Assembly: GCA_013036105.1 (NCBI GenBank)
Contig: JAAXCX010000003.1
Coordinates: 124,001 to 188,000, forward strand
Source of the DNA: Vulcanimicrobiota bacterium
GTDB lineage: Bacteria > Vulcanimicrobiota > Vulcanimicrobiia > Vulcanimicrobiales > Vulcanimicrobiaceae
Length of the DNA: 64,000 nucleotides
Direction of reading: 5' to 3'
Shown in pieces: positions 44,206 to 52,319 of the stretch. The notes beneath the pieces were generated by a model, which saw only the letters and a program-made list of their open reading frames with translations, did no database searches and had not been told where the DNA came from. The translations under genes were made by a program, and so were the position numbers. Positions within the stretch are counted from its first letter, which is position 1, and each line of letters begins with the position of its first letter.

Positions 44206-44508
44206 ATGCACGTCACGCTCGCCCTGGGTAGCCCGGAAATCGTCATGATCTTGATAGGCCTAGGGCTCTTGCTCTTCGGAGCGGAGAAGCTGCCGAAGTT
44301 AGCGCGGAGCGCCGGCGCGGCCAAAAAAGAGTTCATGGTGGGACAGGCCGAGGCCGACGCGGCCGCCGCCAAGGCGCGCGAAGACGCGCGCGTGCGGGCC
44401 GAAACGGCGCGCGCCGACGTCATGGACAACGTCTCGCAAAACAACGCGGACGGCACGGGAGCCAACGTTCCGCCGCCCACGCCGGACAAAGGGACCTTGA
44501 GCGGCTGA
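44206..44508 (+). CDS. tatA: TatA-type twin-arginine translocase subunit
   Basis: 100 residues, RBS AAAGGAGAG (44193-44201). One N-terminal hydrophobic helix (IVMILIGLGLLLFGAEKLP), then the conserved FGxxKLP motif hinge and an amphipathic helix, ending in an acidic/Pro tail. It forms the pore with TatC, whose gene begins 4 nt downstream. It serves the Rieske protein encoded below. Confidence 0.92.
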   Translation: MHVTLALGSPEIVMILIGLGLLLFGAEKLPKLARSAGAAKKEFMVGQAEADAAAAKAREDARVRAETARADVMDNVSQNNADGTGANVPPPTPDKGTLSG

Positions 44509-44512
44509 CGTC

Positions 44513-45259
44513 GTGTCCGACACCTGGGACCAAAAAGAAATGAGTTTTACGGAGCACCTTCGGGAGCTCCGTAAACGTCTCTTGATCTCGCTCGTCACTG
44601 TTTTCGGACTGGGCGTCCTCCTGTTCATCCCCTCGCCCTATGTCATCGAATTTCTCAAGAGCGCGTACTTTCAGAACGTCCAGCTGCACGCTTTTGGCCC
44701 CGCCGACGCGATCCTGGCGGAATTCAAGTTCTCGATCTATGCGGCGATCGTGCTCGGGCTGCCCGTACTCTTATACCAGCTATGGATGTTCGTCGTGCCC
44801 GCATTTCATCCGCGCACGCGAAAATTGGTCTACGTCTACGTCGCTCCGTCAGTACTGCTGGCGTTTGCCGGAATTGCATTCGCGCACTTCATCGTGCTGC
44901 CGCGGGTCGTCCATGCGCTTCTCCGGATCACGAGCCATATCGCGACGCCGACCTTCGGCATCGAATCGACCATCAATTTCATTCTGCTGATTTTCTTAGC
45001 GTTCGCGCTAATCTTTCAGACGCCGATCATCATGATTGCACTCGCCCGCATCGGCATCATCAACTCGACTTTCCTGAAGAAAAACCGCCGCTATTTCCTC
45101 TTCGGGTTCTTCGTCTTCGGCGCCATCGCGGCGCCGGACGGAAGTCCGTTCACCATGGCGCTCATGGCTCTGCCTATGTACGTTCTCTACGAAGCCAGTC
45201 TCTGGATCATCGTCCTGCTCGAGAAGTCGTGGCGCGCGGAGGCCGCCCGAGTAGACTAA
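44513..45259 (+). CDS. tatC: TatC twin-arginine translocase subunit
   Basis: 248 residues, GTG start, six membrane helices. The N-terminal SFTEHLRELRKRLLISL binds Tat signals in the family, and FVVPAFHPRTRKL-like loops follow. It recognises the twin-arginine signal. The gene sits between tatA and the cytochrome maturation genes, 6 nt from resB. Confidence 0.93.
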   Translation: MSDTWDQKEMSFTEHLRELRKRLLISLVTVFGLGVLLFIPSPYVIEFLKSAYFQNVQLHAFGPADAILAEFKFSIYAAIVLGLPVLLYQLWMFVVPAFHPRTRKLVYVYVAPSVLLAFAGIAFAHFIVLPRVVHALLRITSHIATPTFGIESTINFILLIFLAFALIFQTPIIMIALARIGIINSTFLKKNRRYFLFGFFVFGAIAAPDGSPFTMALMALPMYVLYEASLWIIVLLEKSWRAEAARVD

Positions 45260-45265
45260 AAGAGC

Positions 45266-46621
45266 ATGCAGGCAGTCCGGGAGCTCTACGACGACTTCAT
45301 CCGCACGTTCGGAAACGTGCTCTTTGCGGTGCTGCTCTTCATCGTCTGGGGACTGCTGACGCTGGTCGGCGTCATCATCGCGCAGGGCAAAGACCCCGCC
45401 ACCTATTTCGATTCTTATGCGGCGCCGCTTGCGCGCCTGATCCTGCGGCTCGATTTCAACAACATCTACCACACGCCGTACTACGTCGGCATCATCGGAT
45501 TGATCTTGCTCTCGCTCGCGGTCTGCACGTTCAAACGCGTTATCCCCGCGCGCCTGCCTCCGCTGCGCGCGGTCGCGATCGACAAGATTCCACTGCACGC
45601 GTCATTCGAAGCGGCCGGCGATCCCGAAAGCGTCCGCGAGCGCATCGCCGCGTTCTTTCGATCGCGCGGCTGGAACGTGCGCAAGCGCGAACTCGGCGGG
45701 GTCGAATGGACCTTCGCCGACAAACACAACTGGGCGCGCCGCGGCGTGCTCGTCGCGCACGCGGGCTTCGTTATCATCGCGGCGGGTACGACGATCTATT
45801 GGGCCAAGGGCTTCTCCGGCGATGAAGCCATCGTAACGGGCCAAACGGTTTCCGTGCCGCACACGCTAACGTCGATGAAACTCGACGGTTTCTCCTATAA
45901 GATCAAGCCGATCGTGACGAAAAGCGGCATGGTCTATCAGCCCATCGACTATGTCTCGCGCGTCACCGCAAAGGGCAGCGATGGGGTCGCGCGGACCGCG
46001 ACGATTCGCGTCAATCATCCCCTCGACGTGGACGGCGTGCTCTACTACCAGTCGAGTTACGGATTTGCCATGCGCTTTCGCGTAACGCACGACGGCGTGC
46101 GCGTTCCCGCATTGATGAATCGCGACTATCTCACCGGCGATGCAATCGATCTGCCGGGAACGCAGCGCACCGTCGCGGTGGCGCAATTCGTGCCCACCGT
46201 CGATCGTCTGAACGGGCAGCCTTCGGCCGATCCGCGCGTGAATAACCCGGCCGTCTTTCTGCAAATCTTCGACGGCGGACAAGCGTCGGGCGCCGGCCTC
46301 GTGCCGATGAAGTCCTCGATCGACGTCGGCGGCGGGTGGCGCCTCACGCCGGAACGCTATTTGCTCGTCAGCGGCATACAGTACACGCACGACCCGGGCG
46401 TCGTGCTCGTCGGCATCGGCGCCTTCGTTTTGCTGGCGGGTCTGATGATCTCGTTTTATCTGTTGCCCGCGCGCATGTTCGTGCGGATCGATCCGGCACC
46501 GGGTGGATCGCGGATCGGGCTGGCGGCCACGACGGTCAAAGGGTACGACATTTTCGAACGGCAATTCAACGATCTCGCGGCGGCGCTCGGGACAAAACTG
46601 ATCGGAGATTCGCGTGGCTAA
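45266..46621 (+). CDS. resB: ResB/CcsB cytochrome c maturation protein (System II)
   Basis: 451 residues. Membrane helices lie around 15-40, 75-95, 160-180 and near 395-415, with a large periplasmic domain between the last two. TFKRVIPARLPPLRA and WTFADKHNWARRGVLVAHAGFV match ResB (conserved His in AHAGF, HNW). With CcsA it brings heme across and attaches it to apocytochrome c. Overlaps the next gene by 8 nt. Confidence 0.9.
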   Translation: MQAVRELYDDFIRTFGNVLFAVLLFIVWGLLTLVGVIIAQGKDPATYFDSYAAPLARLILRLDFNNIYHTPYYVGIIGLILLSLAVCTFKRVIPARLPPLRAVAIDKIPLHASFEAAGDPESVRERIAAFFRSRGWNVRKRELGGVEWTFADKHNWARRGVLVAHAGFVIIAAGTTIYWAKGFSGDEAIVTGQTVSVPHTLTSMKLDGFSYKIKPIVTKSGMVYQPIDYVSRVTAKGSDGVARTATIRVNHPLDVDGVLYYQSSYGFAMRFRVTHDGVRVPALMNRDYLTGDAIDLPGTQRTVAVAQFVPTVDRLNGQPSADPRVNNPAVFLQIFDGGQASGAGLVPMKSSIDVGGGWRLTPERYLLVSGIQYTHDPGVVLVGIGAFVLLAGLMISFYLLPARMFVRIDPAPGGSRIGLAATTVKGYDIFERQFNDLAAALGTKLIGDSRG

Positions 46622-47483
46622 CGGACACATGCCCTTAGACGAAGTGCTGATGATTATTGCGATTGGCGCGTACGTCGTCGGTGCGCTTGCGCTGCTCGTC
46701 TATTTCTTCTCCCGCGCAGAATGGCTCAAGCACCTCGCGATTCCGCTGGCCATCGCCGGCTGCGCCGCGCAGTTCGGACAGTTGGTCGCGCGTTACGAGA
46801 TCACGGGCATCTGGCCGCTCCTCAACTTATACGGCTCGCTCTCGCTCTTCGCGGCGGTTGCCGTTCTGATCTTCATCATCTTCGCGTTCCGCTACGACCT
46901 CTGGTTTGCGGGCGGCTTCGTTCTGGGTCTCTCGGCGCTCTTTCTCGCCTACGCAATCACATGGAACGAGGGCACGATGCCCGCTGTCCCTTCGCTCCAA
47001 TCATACTGGGCGAAAATCCACGTGCCGCTGGTCGTTTCGTCATACGCCGCCTTTATGGTGTCGTTCGTCATATCGGTTCTGTTTCTCGTCAAGTATTATT
47101 TCGAACGATCGCTGGCAAGGCAGAGTGCTTCTTCGGCCGGCAGTACCGGCACGCAATGGCTCAATACTATTCCGAGCTTGGCGCAGCTCGACGTGCTGAT
47201 TTACCGCATCGTTGCAGTGGGGCTGCCGCTGCTGACGCTCGGCATCATTACGGGGGCGATGTGGGCGCACGAGTCGTGGGGACATTACTGGCAGTGGGAT
47301 CCCAAGGAAACAGCGGCACTGTTTTCGTGGATCGTCTACGCCATATACATGCATTTGCACACGCGTAACGCATGGCGGGGGATGCGTACTGCGTGGGTAA
47401 GCGTGATCGGATTTCTCTCGATCATGTTCTGCTATTTCGGCGTCAACCTCTGGATTAGCGGGCTCCACAGCTACAAAGTCTAG
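46614..47483 (+). CDS. ccsA: CcsA/ResC heme-handling protein (System II)
   Basis: 289 residues, GTG start (ATG at 46629 is an alternative). Eight helices. The WWD heme-binding motif is WGHYWQWDPKETAALFSW, and further His residues (HVPL..SSYA; YMHLHTRNAWRG) fit the family. It works with ResB in cytochrome c assembly; the client is the fused cytochrome downstream. Confidence 0.92.
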   Translation: MANGHMPLDEVLMIIAIGAYVVGALALLVYFFSRAEWLKHLAIPLAIAGCAAQFGQLVARYEITGIWPLLNLYGSLSLFAAVAVLIFIIFAFRYDLWFAGGFVLGLSALFLAYAITWNEGTMPAVPSLQSYWAKIHVPLVVSSYAAFMVSFVISVLFLVKYYFERSLARQSASSAGSTGTQWLNTIPSLAQLDVLIYRIVAVGLPLLTLGIITGAMWAHESWGHYWQWDPKETAALFSWIVYAIYMHLHTRNAWRGMRTAWVSVIGFLSIMFCYFGVNLWISGLHSYKV

Positions 47484-47568
47484 GAGCGGCGGCTTGCTGG
47501 GAACGAAGAGGTTGGTCGTGGCGGCGGCGGAAAAGCCGCCCTACAAATCGGAGTGGAGGAGACGCGAA

Positions 47569-48222
47569 TTGTCGAGTCACGCGCACGTTCCGGGGGCCAA
47601 CGACGAGGTAGAAACCCCCGAGGTCATCTCGAGGCGCCAGTGGATGGCCAATGCGACCATTGCCATAAGCGGTGTCATCGGTTTGACCCTGGCCATCCCG
47701 ATCGTCGGGTCGCTCGTCCCGGACGTCGGCGCCGGCGGCGCCACGTGGACCCCGCTCGACGAGAACGGCTGGAAGCAGCTGCAGAGCGCCACCGACAAGG
47801 CGGTGCGCATCGACATCAACCTGAAGAGTAAAGATGCGTACTTGCCGGAGCAAAGTTCGCCGCAATCGGTCTGGGGCATCAAGGTGAAAGATCCGCAGAA
47901 ATTTTCGCGCGACCGCAGCGATCTTTTCACGCCGGCGGGTAAAGATATGCTTCCCTATCCGATCGTGACGCTCGGTTTCGTGCTCTTTAGTCCGATCTGC
48001 CCGCACTTGGGCTGTTACTACAACTACAACGCCGCGGCCAACAAATTCCAGTGCCCATGCCACGGCTCTCAATTCGATCAGAACGGCTCGCACATTGCCG
48101 GACCCGCTGCGCGCGGGCTCGATCCGCTGCCGCTGCGCGAGCAAAGCGGCATCGCGCAGTGCGAATGGATCCGCTACGCGCCCACCATTCCCAACCGCCT
48201 CGTCGTGTCGTACACCGCGTAA
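47569..48222 (+). CDS. Rieske iron-sulfur protein with Tat signal
   Basis: 217 residues from TTG 47569, chosen because GGAGGAGA precedes it at good spacing (a TTG at 47494 would add 25 residues). SRRQWM (21-26) and the hydrophobic stretch after it form a twin-arginine signal anchor. Cluster ligands are CPHLGC (C144, H146) and CPCHG (C162, H165). It transfers electrons from quinol to cytochrome c in a bc-type complex. A GGCGGC/GCCGCC hairpin lies between ccsA and this gene. The stop shares a base with the cytochrome b start. Confidence 0.92.
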   Translation: MSSHAHVPGANDEVETPEVISRRQWMANATIAISGVIGLTLAIPIVGSLVPDVGAGGATWTPLDENGWKQLQSATDKAVRIDINLKSKDAYLPEQSSPQSVWGIKVKDPQKFSRDRSDLFTPAGKDMLPYPIVTLGFVLFSPICPHLGCYYNYNAAANKFQCPCHGSQFDQNGSHIAGPAARGLDPLPLREQSGIAQCEWIRYAPTIPNRLVVSYTA

Positions 48223-49703
48223 TGTTGAACTGGATCGATCGCCGAACCGGCTTCGTCACCATGGCGAAGGATTTTCTGACCGAGGACGTTCCCGGCGGCG
48301 CGAGCTATTGGTACGTTTTCGGCAGCGCCACGCTCTTTGCGATGATCGTGCAGATCGTCACCGGCATCTTCTTGACGTTCTTCTACGCACCGTCTGCAAT
48401 GACGGCGTGGGAATCGACCAAGTACATTTACGATCATCCCTTCCAGCACACGGTTTTAAGTATTCACTATTGGGGCGCGTCGGCGATGATCGCGCTCGTC
48501 TTTCTGCACTTGCTCCAAGTGGTGATCTGGGGCGCTTACAAATCGCCCCGCGAGATTCAGTGGATCGTCGGCGTGCTGCTCCTGCTCGTCACCATGGTGC
48601 TCGGACTCACCGGCTATCTGCTCCCGTGGGACATGGACGCGTACTTTGCGTCGCAAGTCGCGATCAATCTCACGCTCAACGTACCGTTCATCGGCGGCTG
48701 GATCCAGCAATTCGTGCAAGACGGCACGACGATGGGCACGCTCACGATCAACCGCTTCTTCGGCCTGCACGTTTGGCTGATGCCCGCCGCGCTCGTCGCG
48801 CTCGTCGGCGCGCACTTGGCGATCTTCCGCTGGAACGGGCCGGCGGGACCGCCGGTCGAGGATCCGCGCCCGCTGCGCAGAGGACGTTTCTGGCCCGATC
48901 AGCTCTTCATGGACACGGTCGCGTCGCTGCTCGTGCTGATCGGGATCGTCGCGCTCGCAACGTTCTGGCCGCCGTTCCTCGACGTCAAAGCGGATCCGAC
49001 GGTGCAATTCACGCCCTATCCGGCGTGGTACTTCCTCGATCTGTTCGGCTTGCTGAATATCGTTCCGGGCAATTTGGAAATCGTCGGTGCGATCATCATT
49101 CCGGGCATTGCGACGACGCTCCTCATTCTGTTGCCCTGGATCGATCGCAGCACGACGCGCGTCACCGGATCGCGCAAATTTATTCTCTGGCTGCTCGGCG
49201 TCTCGCTGCTCATTATTTGGGCGCTGACCATTTGGAGCCAGCTCTCGATCATGCAAAAACAGGCGGCAGCCCCGGCAGGCGGCCCGCCTGCGGTCGCAGC
49301 CAAAGAACAGGCCAACATGACCAAGAGCGGCACCAGTAACGTTTCGCCGCCCAGCGCGACGGCTGCGGTGAGCCCCGCGGCGAAGGCCGGTCAAGCCGTC
49401 TATTCGCAGAACTGCAGCTCGTGCCACGGCGCGGCGGGCGCCGGTACGCCGCCGAACTTCCCGCCGCTCGCGGCCAACTCGTTCGTCACGGGCGATCCGA
49501 AACAAGTCATTCTCACCGTACTCAACGGAAAGACCGGCGCAATTCAAGTGAACGGCGCGAATTACAACGGAATGATGCCGCCGTGGAAGCCGTCGCTTTC
49601 GACGAAAGACATCGCCAACGTCGTCACCTACATCCGTTCGGCGCTTGGAACGAACCGCGCGGGCCCGGTCACGCCGGCAGACGTTGCCAAGCTGAAAAAA
49701 TAA
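48222..49703 (+). CDS. Cytochrome b fused to a c-type cytochrome
   Basis: 493 residues. The b part (about 1-345) has two His pairs: H82/H96 (X13) and H183/H198 (X14), the b6-type spacing. The Qo-site motif normally PEWY reads PAWY (267-270), so the conserved Glu is Ala. A linker rich in Ala/Pro/Ser (about 355-385) leads to a c-heme domain with CSSCH (398-402) and a likely Met ligand (MMPPW). The fusion would let electrons pass straight to an own c-heme, serving as the cytochrome c1 equivalent. Family b6/bc complexes split these parts. Confidence 0.92.
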   Translation: MLNWIDRRTGFVTMAKDFLTEDVPGGASYWYVFGSATLFAMIVQIVTGIFLTFFYAPSAMTAWESTKYIYDHPFQHTVLSIHYWGASAMIALVFLHLLQVVIWGAYKSPREIQWIVGVLLLLVTMVLGLTGYLLPWDMDAYFASQVAINLTLNVPFIGGWIQQFVQDGTTMGTLTINRFFGLHVWLMPAALVALVGAHLAIFRWNGPAGPPVEDPRPLRRGRFWPDQLFMDTVASLLVLIGIVALATFWPPFLDVKADPTVQFTPYPAWYFLDLFGLLNIVPGNLEIVGAIIIPGIATTLLILLPWIDRSTTRVTGSRKFILWLLGVSLLIIWALTIWSQLSIMQKQAAAPAGGPPAVAAKEQANMTKSGTSNVSPPSATAAVSPAAKAGQAVYSQNCSSCHGAAGAGTPPNFPPLAANSFVTGDPKQVILTVLNGKTGAIQVNGANYNGMMPPWKPSLSTKDIANVVTYIRSALGTNRAGPVTPADVAKLKK

Positions 49704-49709
49704 CGTGCG

Positions 49710-50444
49710 ATGGAAGGCGCCGAGCGTGAAGAGCTTCTTCGCTCGCTGGGGGCGGGCGAAGAGAAGCTAACTCAATCCGAGATCGCCGGCCTCGATCGCG
49801 ACGGGTACGTGGTCTTGCCCGCGATTTTGACTGCGGATCAGGTCGCCGACGCGCGCGCGGCCTTAGACAAACTCATCGCGCAAGCCCGCCTCGATCCGAC
49901 CTGGCACGCCGGCGGCACGCTGCACCTGAACGATCTCGTCAACGAGCCCGCCTTCGATCCGGTCTGGAAATCGGACCGGCTGCTTTCCGCGATCGTCCAC
50001 GTTATTGGGTACGACCTGCGCATCGGTTCGGTTGCCTATCGCGCTCCGCAAGCTGGATACGGCGCGCAAACGCTGCACGCCGACTTCATGCAGGCCTACC
50101 GCGGCGAGTATCAAGTCGCGACTGCGATCGTCGCGCTGGTGGACTTTACGGCAAGCAATGGTGCGACGCGCGTCATTCCCGGATCGCACCTGCCGGGCGA
50201 TCTCGTCGCGCCATCCGATGCGGCTACTCCGCATCCGGCTCAGCGGTTCGTCACATGCGTCGCGGGATCGGCGGTCGCTTTCAACGGACATCTGCTGCAT
50301 TCGGGCACGCGCAACACATCTCAAGAAACGCGCCACGCGCTGCAGATCACGTTCGCGCGGCGCACGGCGCCGATTACCGGCACCGGCCGGATCGAAAACG
50401 CGACGCTCGAGCGTGTCGGCGACGCAGCTTTCCTTTTTCTTTAA
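49710..50444 (+). CDS. PhyH-family Fe(II)/2-oxoglutarate dioxygenase
   Basis: 244 residues. HADFMQAY has the HxD iron-binding pair and HLLHSGTRNTS the distal His, with Arg nearby for 2-oxoglutarate. DGYVVLPAILTADQVA is the phytanoyl-CoA dioxygenase N-terminal signature. The substrate is unknown. It follows the cytochrome gene by 6 nt and may simply ride in the operon. Confidence 0.8.
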   Translation: MEGAEREELLRSLGAGEEKLTQSEIAGLDRDGYVVLPAILTADQVADARAALDKLIAQARLDPTWHAGGTLHLNDLVNEPAFDPVWKSDRLLSAIVHVIGYDLRIGSVAYRAPQAGYGAQTLHADFMQAYRGEYQVATAIVALVDFTASNGATRVIPGSHLPGDLVAPSDAATPHPAQRFVTCVAGSAVAFNGHLLHSGTRNTSQETRHALQITFARRTAPITGTGRIENATLERVGDAAFLFL

Positions 50445-50458
50445 GCTCCGAGCGGAGC

Positions 50459-50627
50459 GCGCATAATGTTCGGGCCAGCGGTTCCATTTCGCTTGGCCAC
50501 GCGCTCGCTGCGGCATCCGGCCTCCGCTTGCCCTGCTGTCTGCAGACCGCTCCCGCCATCCATGGCTCCGCGGTTGCAGTCAGACGACCTGCGCCGAAAC
50601 GGAACCGCTGGCTCAAACATTATGCGC
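50459..50627. repeat. Long inverted repeat (33-nt arms), possible MITE-like element
   Basis: The 33-nt arms are 50459-50491 and 50595-50627, complementary at 30 of 33 positions; the loop between is 103 nt. Each arm starts with GCGCATAATGTT or its complement. It lies between convergent genes; its right arm covers the stop codon of the GT39-like gene. It could be a REP/MITE relic or a bidirectional terminator. No target duplication is visible at its ends. Confidence 0.55.
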
Positions 50628-52275
50628 ACGTCGGCCCGGTGTACAGAAAGAGGTTCGCTTCTCCCCACGTCGTCACGAGCGTCCGCTTTCGTCCGAACGT
50701 GTCTTGCGTGAATGGCTTGTGGCGCGGCGCGATGAGCCAGAGACGTTGCGCACCGCAGATAATGTTGCGCGGATTGGCGGTGCCGTTGGCGATCGGCTCG
50801 CCCGGGCGCGCGAAAACGTAGACCACGGGACGCGTATAAAAGATCAGCGCGTTGCCGCCCGCCAGGTTCTGAATCGCAACGGCGTCGCTCGGAAGCCGCT
50901 TGCTGTCGATCAAACTCGCCATGTGCGGGATCGGCTTGAATTGTTCGCCCTGCGGCAGCACCAGAAGCGCCAGCAAGCCGATCGCGGCCGCCATCGAGAA
51001 CGCTAGGACGTAAGGTGCGGCGAAAGCGCGCGAACGATCGAAGAGCAGCACGAAACTGACGATCGAACCGGCGAAGATCGCGCCGCCGACCCAGATCAAG
51101 CTGCGTGCAGCAACGGCGAGTTCCGTGTTGAGGCGGTTGTCGCGCGAGAACATGACGATCGCGATCGCGACCAGCAGAATCGTTAGCGGCACCGCGGCGG
51201 TCGAGATCAGCGCCGAGCGGCTGCGCACGCGCTCGAGCGCCGTTTCGAAATAGAGCGCGACCAGCAGCGCCGGCGCCGGCAATTCCAGTGCGATGTAGTT
51301 CGGAAGTTTCGTACGCGCAAAGCTAAAGAAAAGCAGCGGCAGCACGATCCAAACGATCGCCAGCCGTATAAGCTGATGCAAGCGCCGCTCTTCGGTCGTG
51401 ACTGCAGGCTCGCGTAGCACGCGCACTGCCGACGCTATCGCGGACGGCAAGAACGCGATCCACGGAAAGAAGCCCAAGATAATGACCGGCAGGTAATACC
51501 ACGCCGGACCGCCTTGGCTTTCGATCGTTCCGGTGTAGCGTCCAAACGTGTAATGTCCGAGAAGCTCGGCGATCGAAGTGCTGCCGGCGCGCTGCCAAAG
51601 CGCCAAAAGCCACGGAAGCACGATGACGAGAAAGAACGCAATACCGCCGGCCCACGCGCGCCAATTCGGGGGCCGTGCGTGTGTCGCGCGCCTCTCCCAC
51701 AAGTAATAAGGAACGATCACGAGCAGCGCAACGACCGGCGCAACCGGGCCCTTGGCCAAAAATCCGAGCCCCGCCGCAATCCAGCCGTAGATGAAATAGG
51801 AATCTTCTCCGGTCTGCACCGCGCGGAACCACCAGAAGATCGTCGACGCAACGGAAAGGTCGAGCAGCGCGTCCATAATCGCGAGTCGGCCCACGATCGC
51901 CTGCATCAAGCACGTCGAAAGAATGACGCCCGCGTAGATTCCCGCGCGGGCTCCCGCCTGACGCGCGACCGCATATGCCGTCATCGCTCCCATCGCGATC
52001 GTCGCGAGCGCGGCCGGCAGCCGAAGCGCCAAAGTCGTCACGCCGAAAATCTTCGCGCAAATCGCCGCCATCCAAAAATACAGCGGCGGCTGAACGAACC
52101 ACGGATCGCCGTTGAAATGCAACACGATCCAGTCGCGAGCCAGGAGAATCTCGCGGGCGACTTCGCCGTAGGCGGTCTCGCTGTTATCCCAAAGCGTGCC
52201 GCTGCCCAGACCGGGCAGCGTGACCAGCGCGGCAACCGCCGCTCCGATCAGTGCGGCGCGCCAAGGAGTACGCAT
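50620..52275 (-). CDS. GT39/ArnT-like membrane glycosyltransferase
   Basis: 551 residues from ATG 52275 (an in-frame ATG at 52311 gives 563). N-terminal loop DNSETAYGEVAREILLARDW and then DPWFVQPPLYFWM match the PMT/ArnT family's E..Y.EVAREM and KPPL segments. About 12 helices are followed by a periplasmic end. It moves a sugar from a polyprenyl phosphate to lipid A or protein; the target is unknown. It is divergent from the tetrapyrrole operon, with only 8-44 nt between. Confidence 0.8.
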   Translation of the reverse strand: MRTPWRAALIGAAVAALVTLPGLGSGTLWDNSETAYGEVAREILLARDWIVLHFNGDPWFVQPPLYFWMAAICAKIFGVTTLALRLPAALATIAMGAMTAYAVARQAGARAGIYAGVILSTCLMQAIVGRLAIMDALLDLSVASTIFWWFRAVQTGEDSYFIYGWIAAGLGFLAKGPVAPVVALLVIVPYYLWERRATHARPPNWRAWAGGIAFFLVIVLPWLLALWQRAGSTSIAELLGHYTFGRYTGTIESQGGPAWYYLPVIILGFFPWIAFLPSAIASAVRVLREPAVTTEERRLHQLIRLAIVWIVLPLLFFSFARTKLPNYIALELPAPALLVALYFETALERVRSRSALISTAAVPLTILLVAIAIVMFSRDNRLNTELAVAARSLIWVGGAIFAGSIVSFVLLFDRSRAFAAPYVLAFSMAAAIGLLALLVLPQGEQFKPIPHMASLIDSKRLPSDAVAIQNLAGGNALIFYTRPVVYVFARPGEPIANGTANPRNIICGAQRLWLIAPRHKPFTQDTFGRKRTLVTTWGEANLFLYTGPTCA

Positions 52276-52319
52276 CCGGTGCAGTTTTGGGCAGTCGTGC
52301 AGCGAAGTCATGCGCACCG

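Noticed and set aside
48095-49339. 414-codon frame across the Rieske/cytochrome b genes
   Set aside because: It is Arg/His-rich and overlaps two genes with clear cofactor motifs in other frames.
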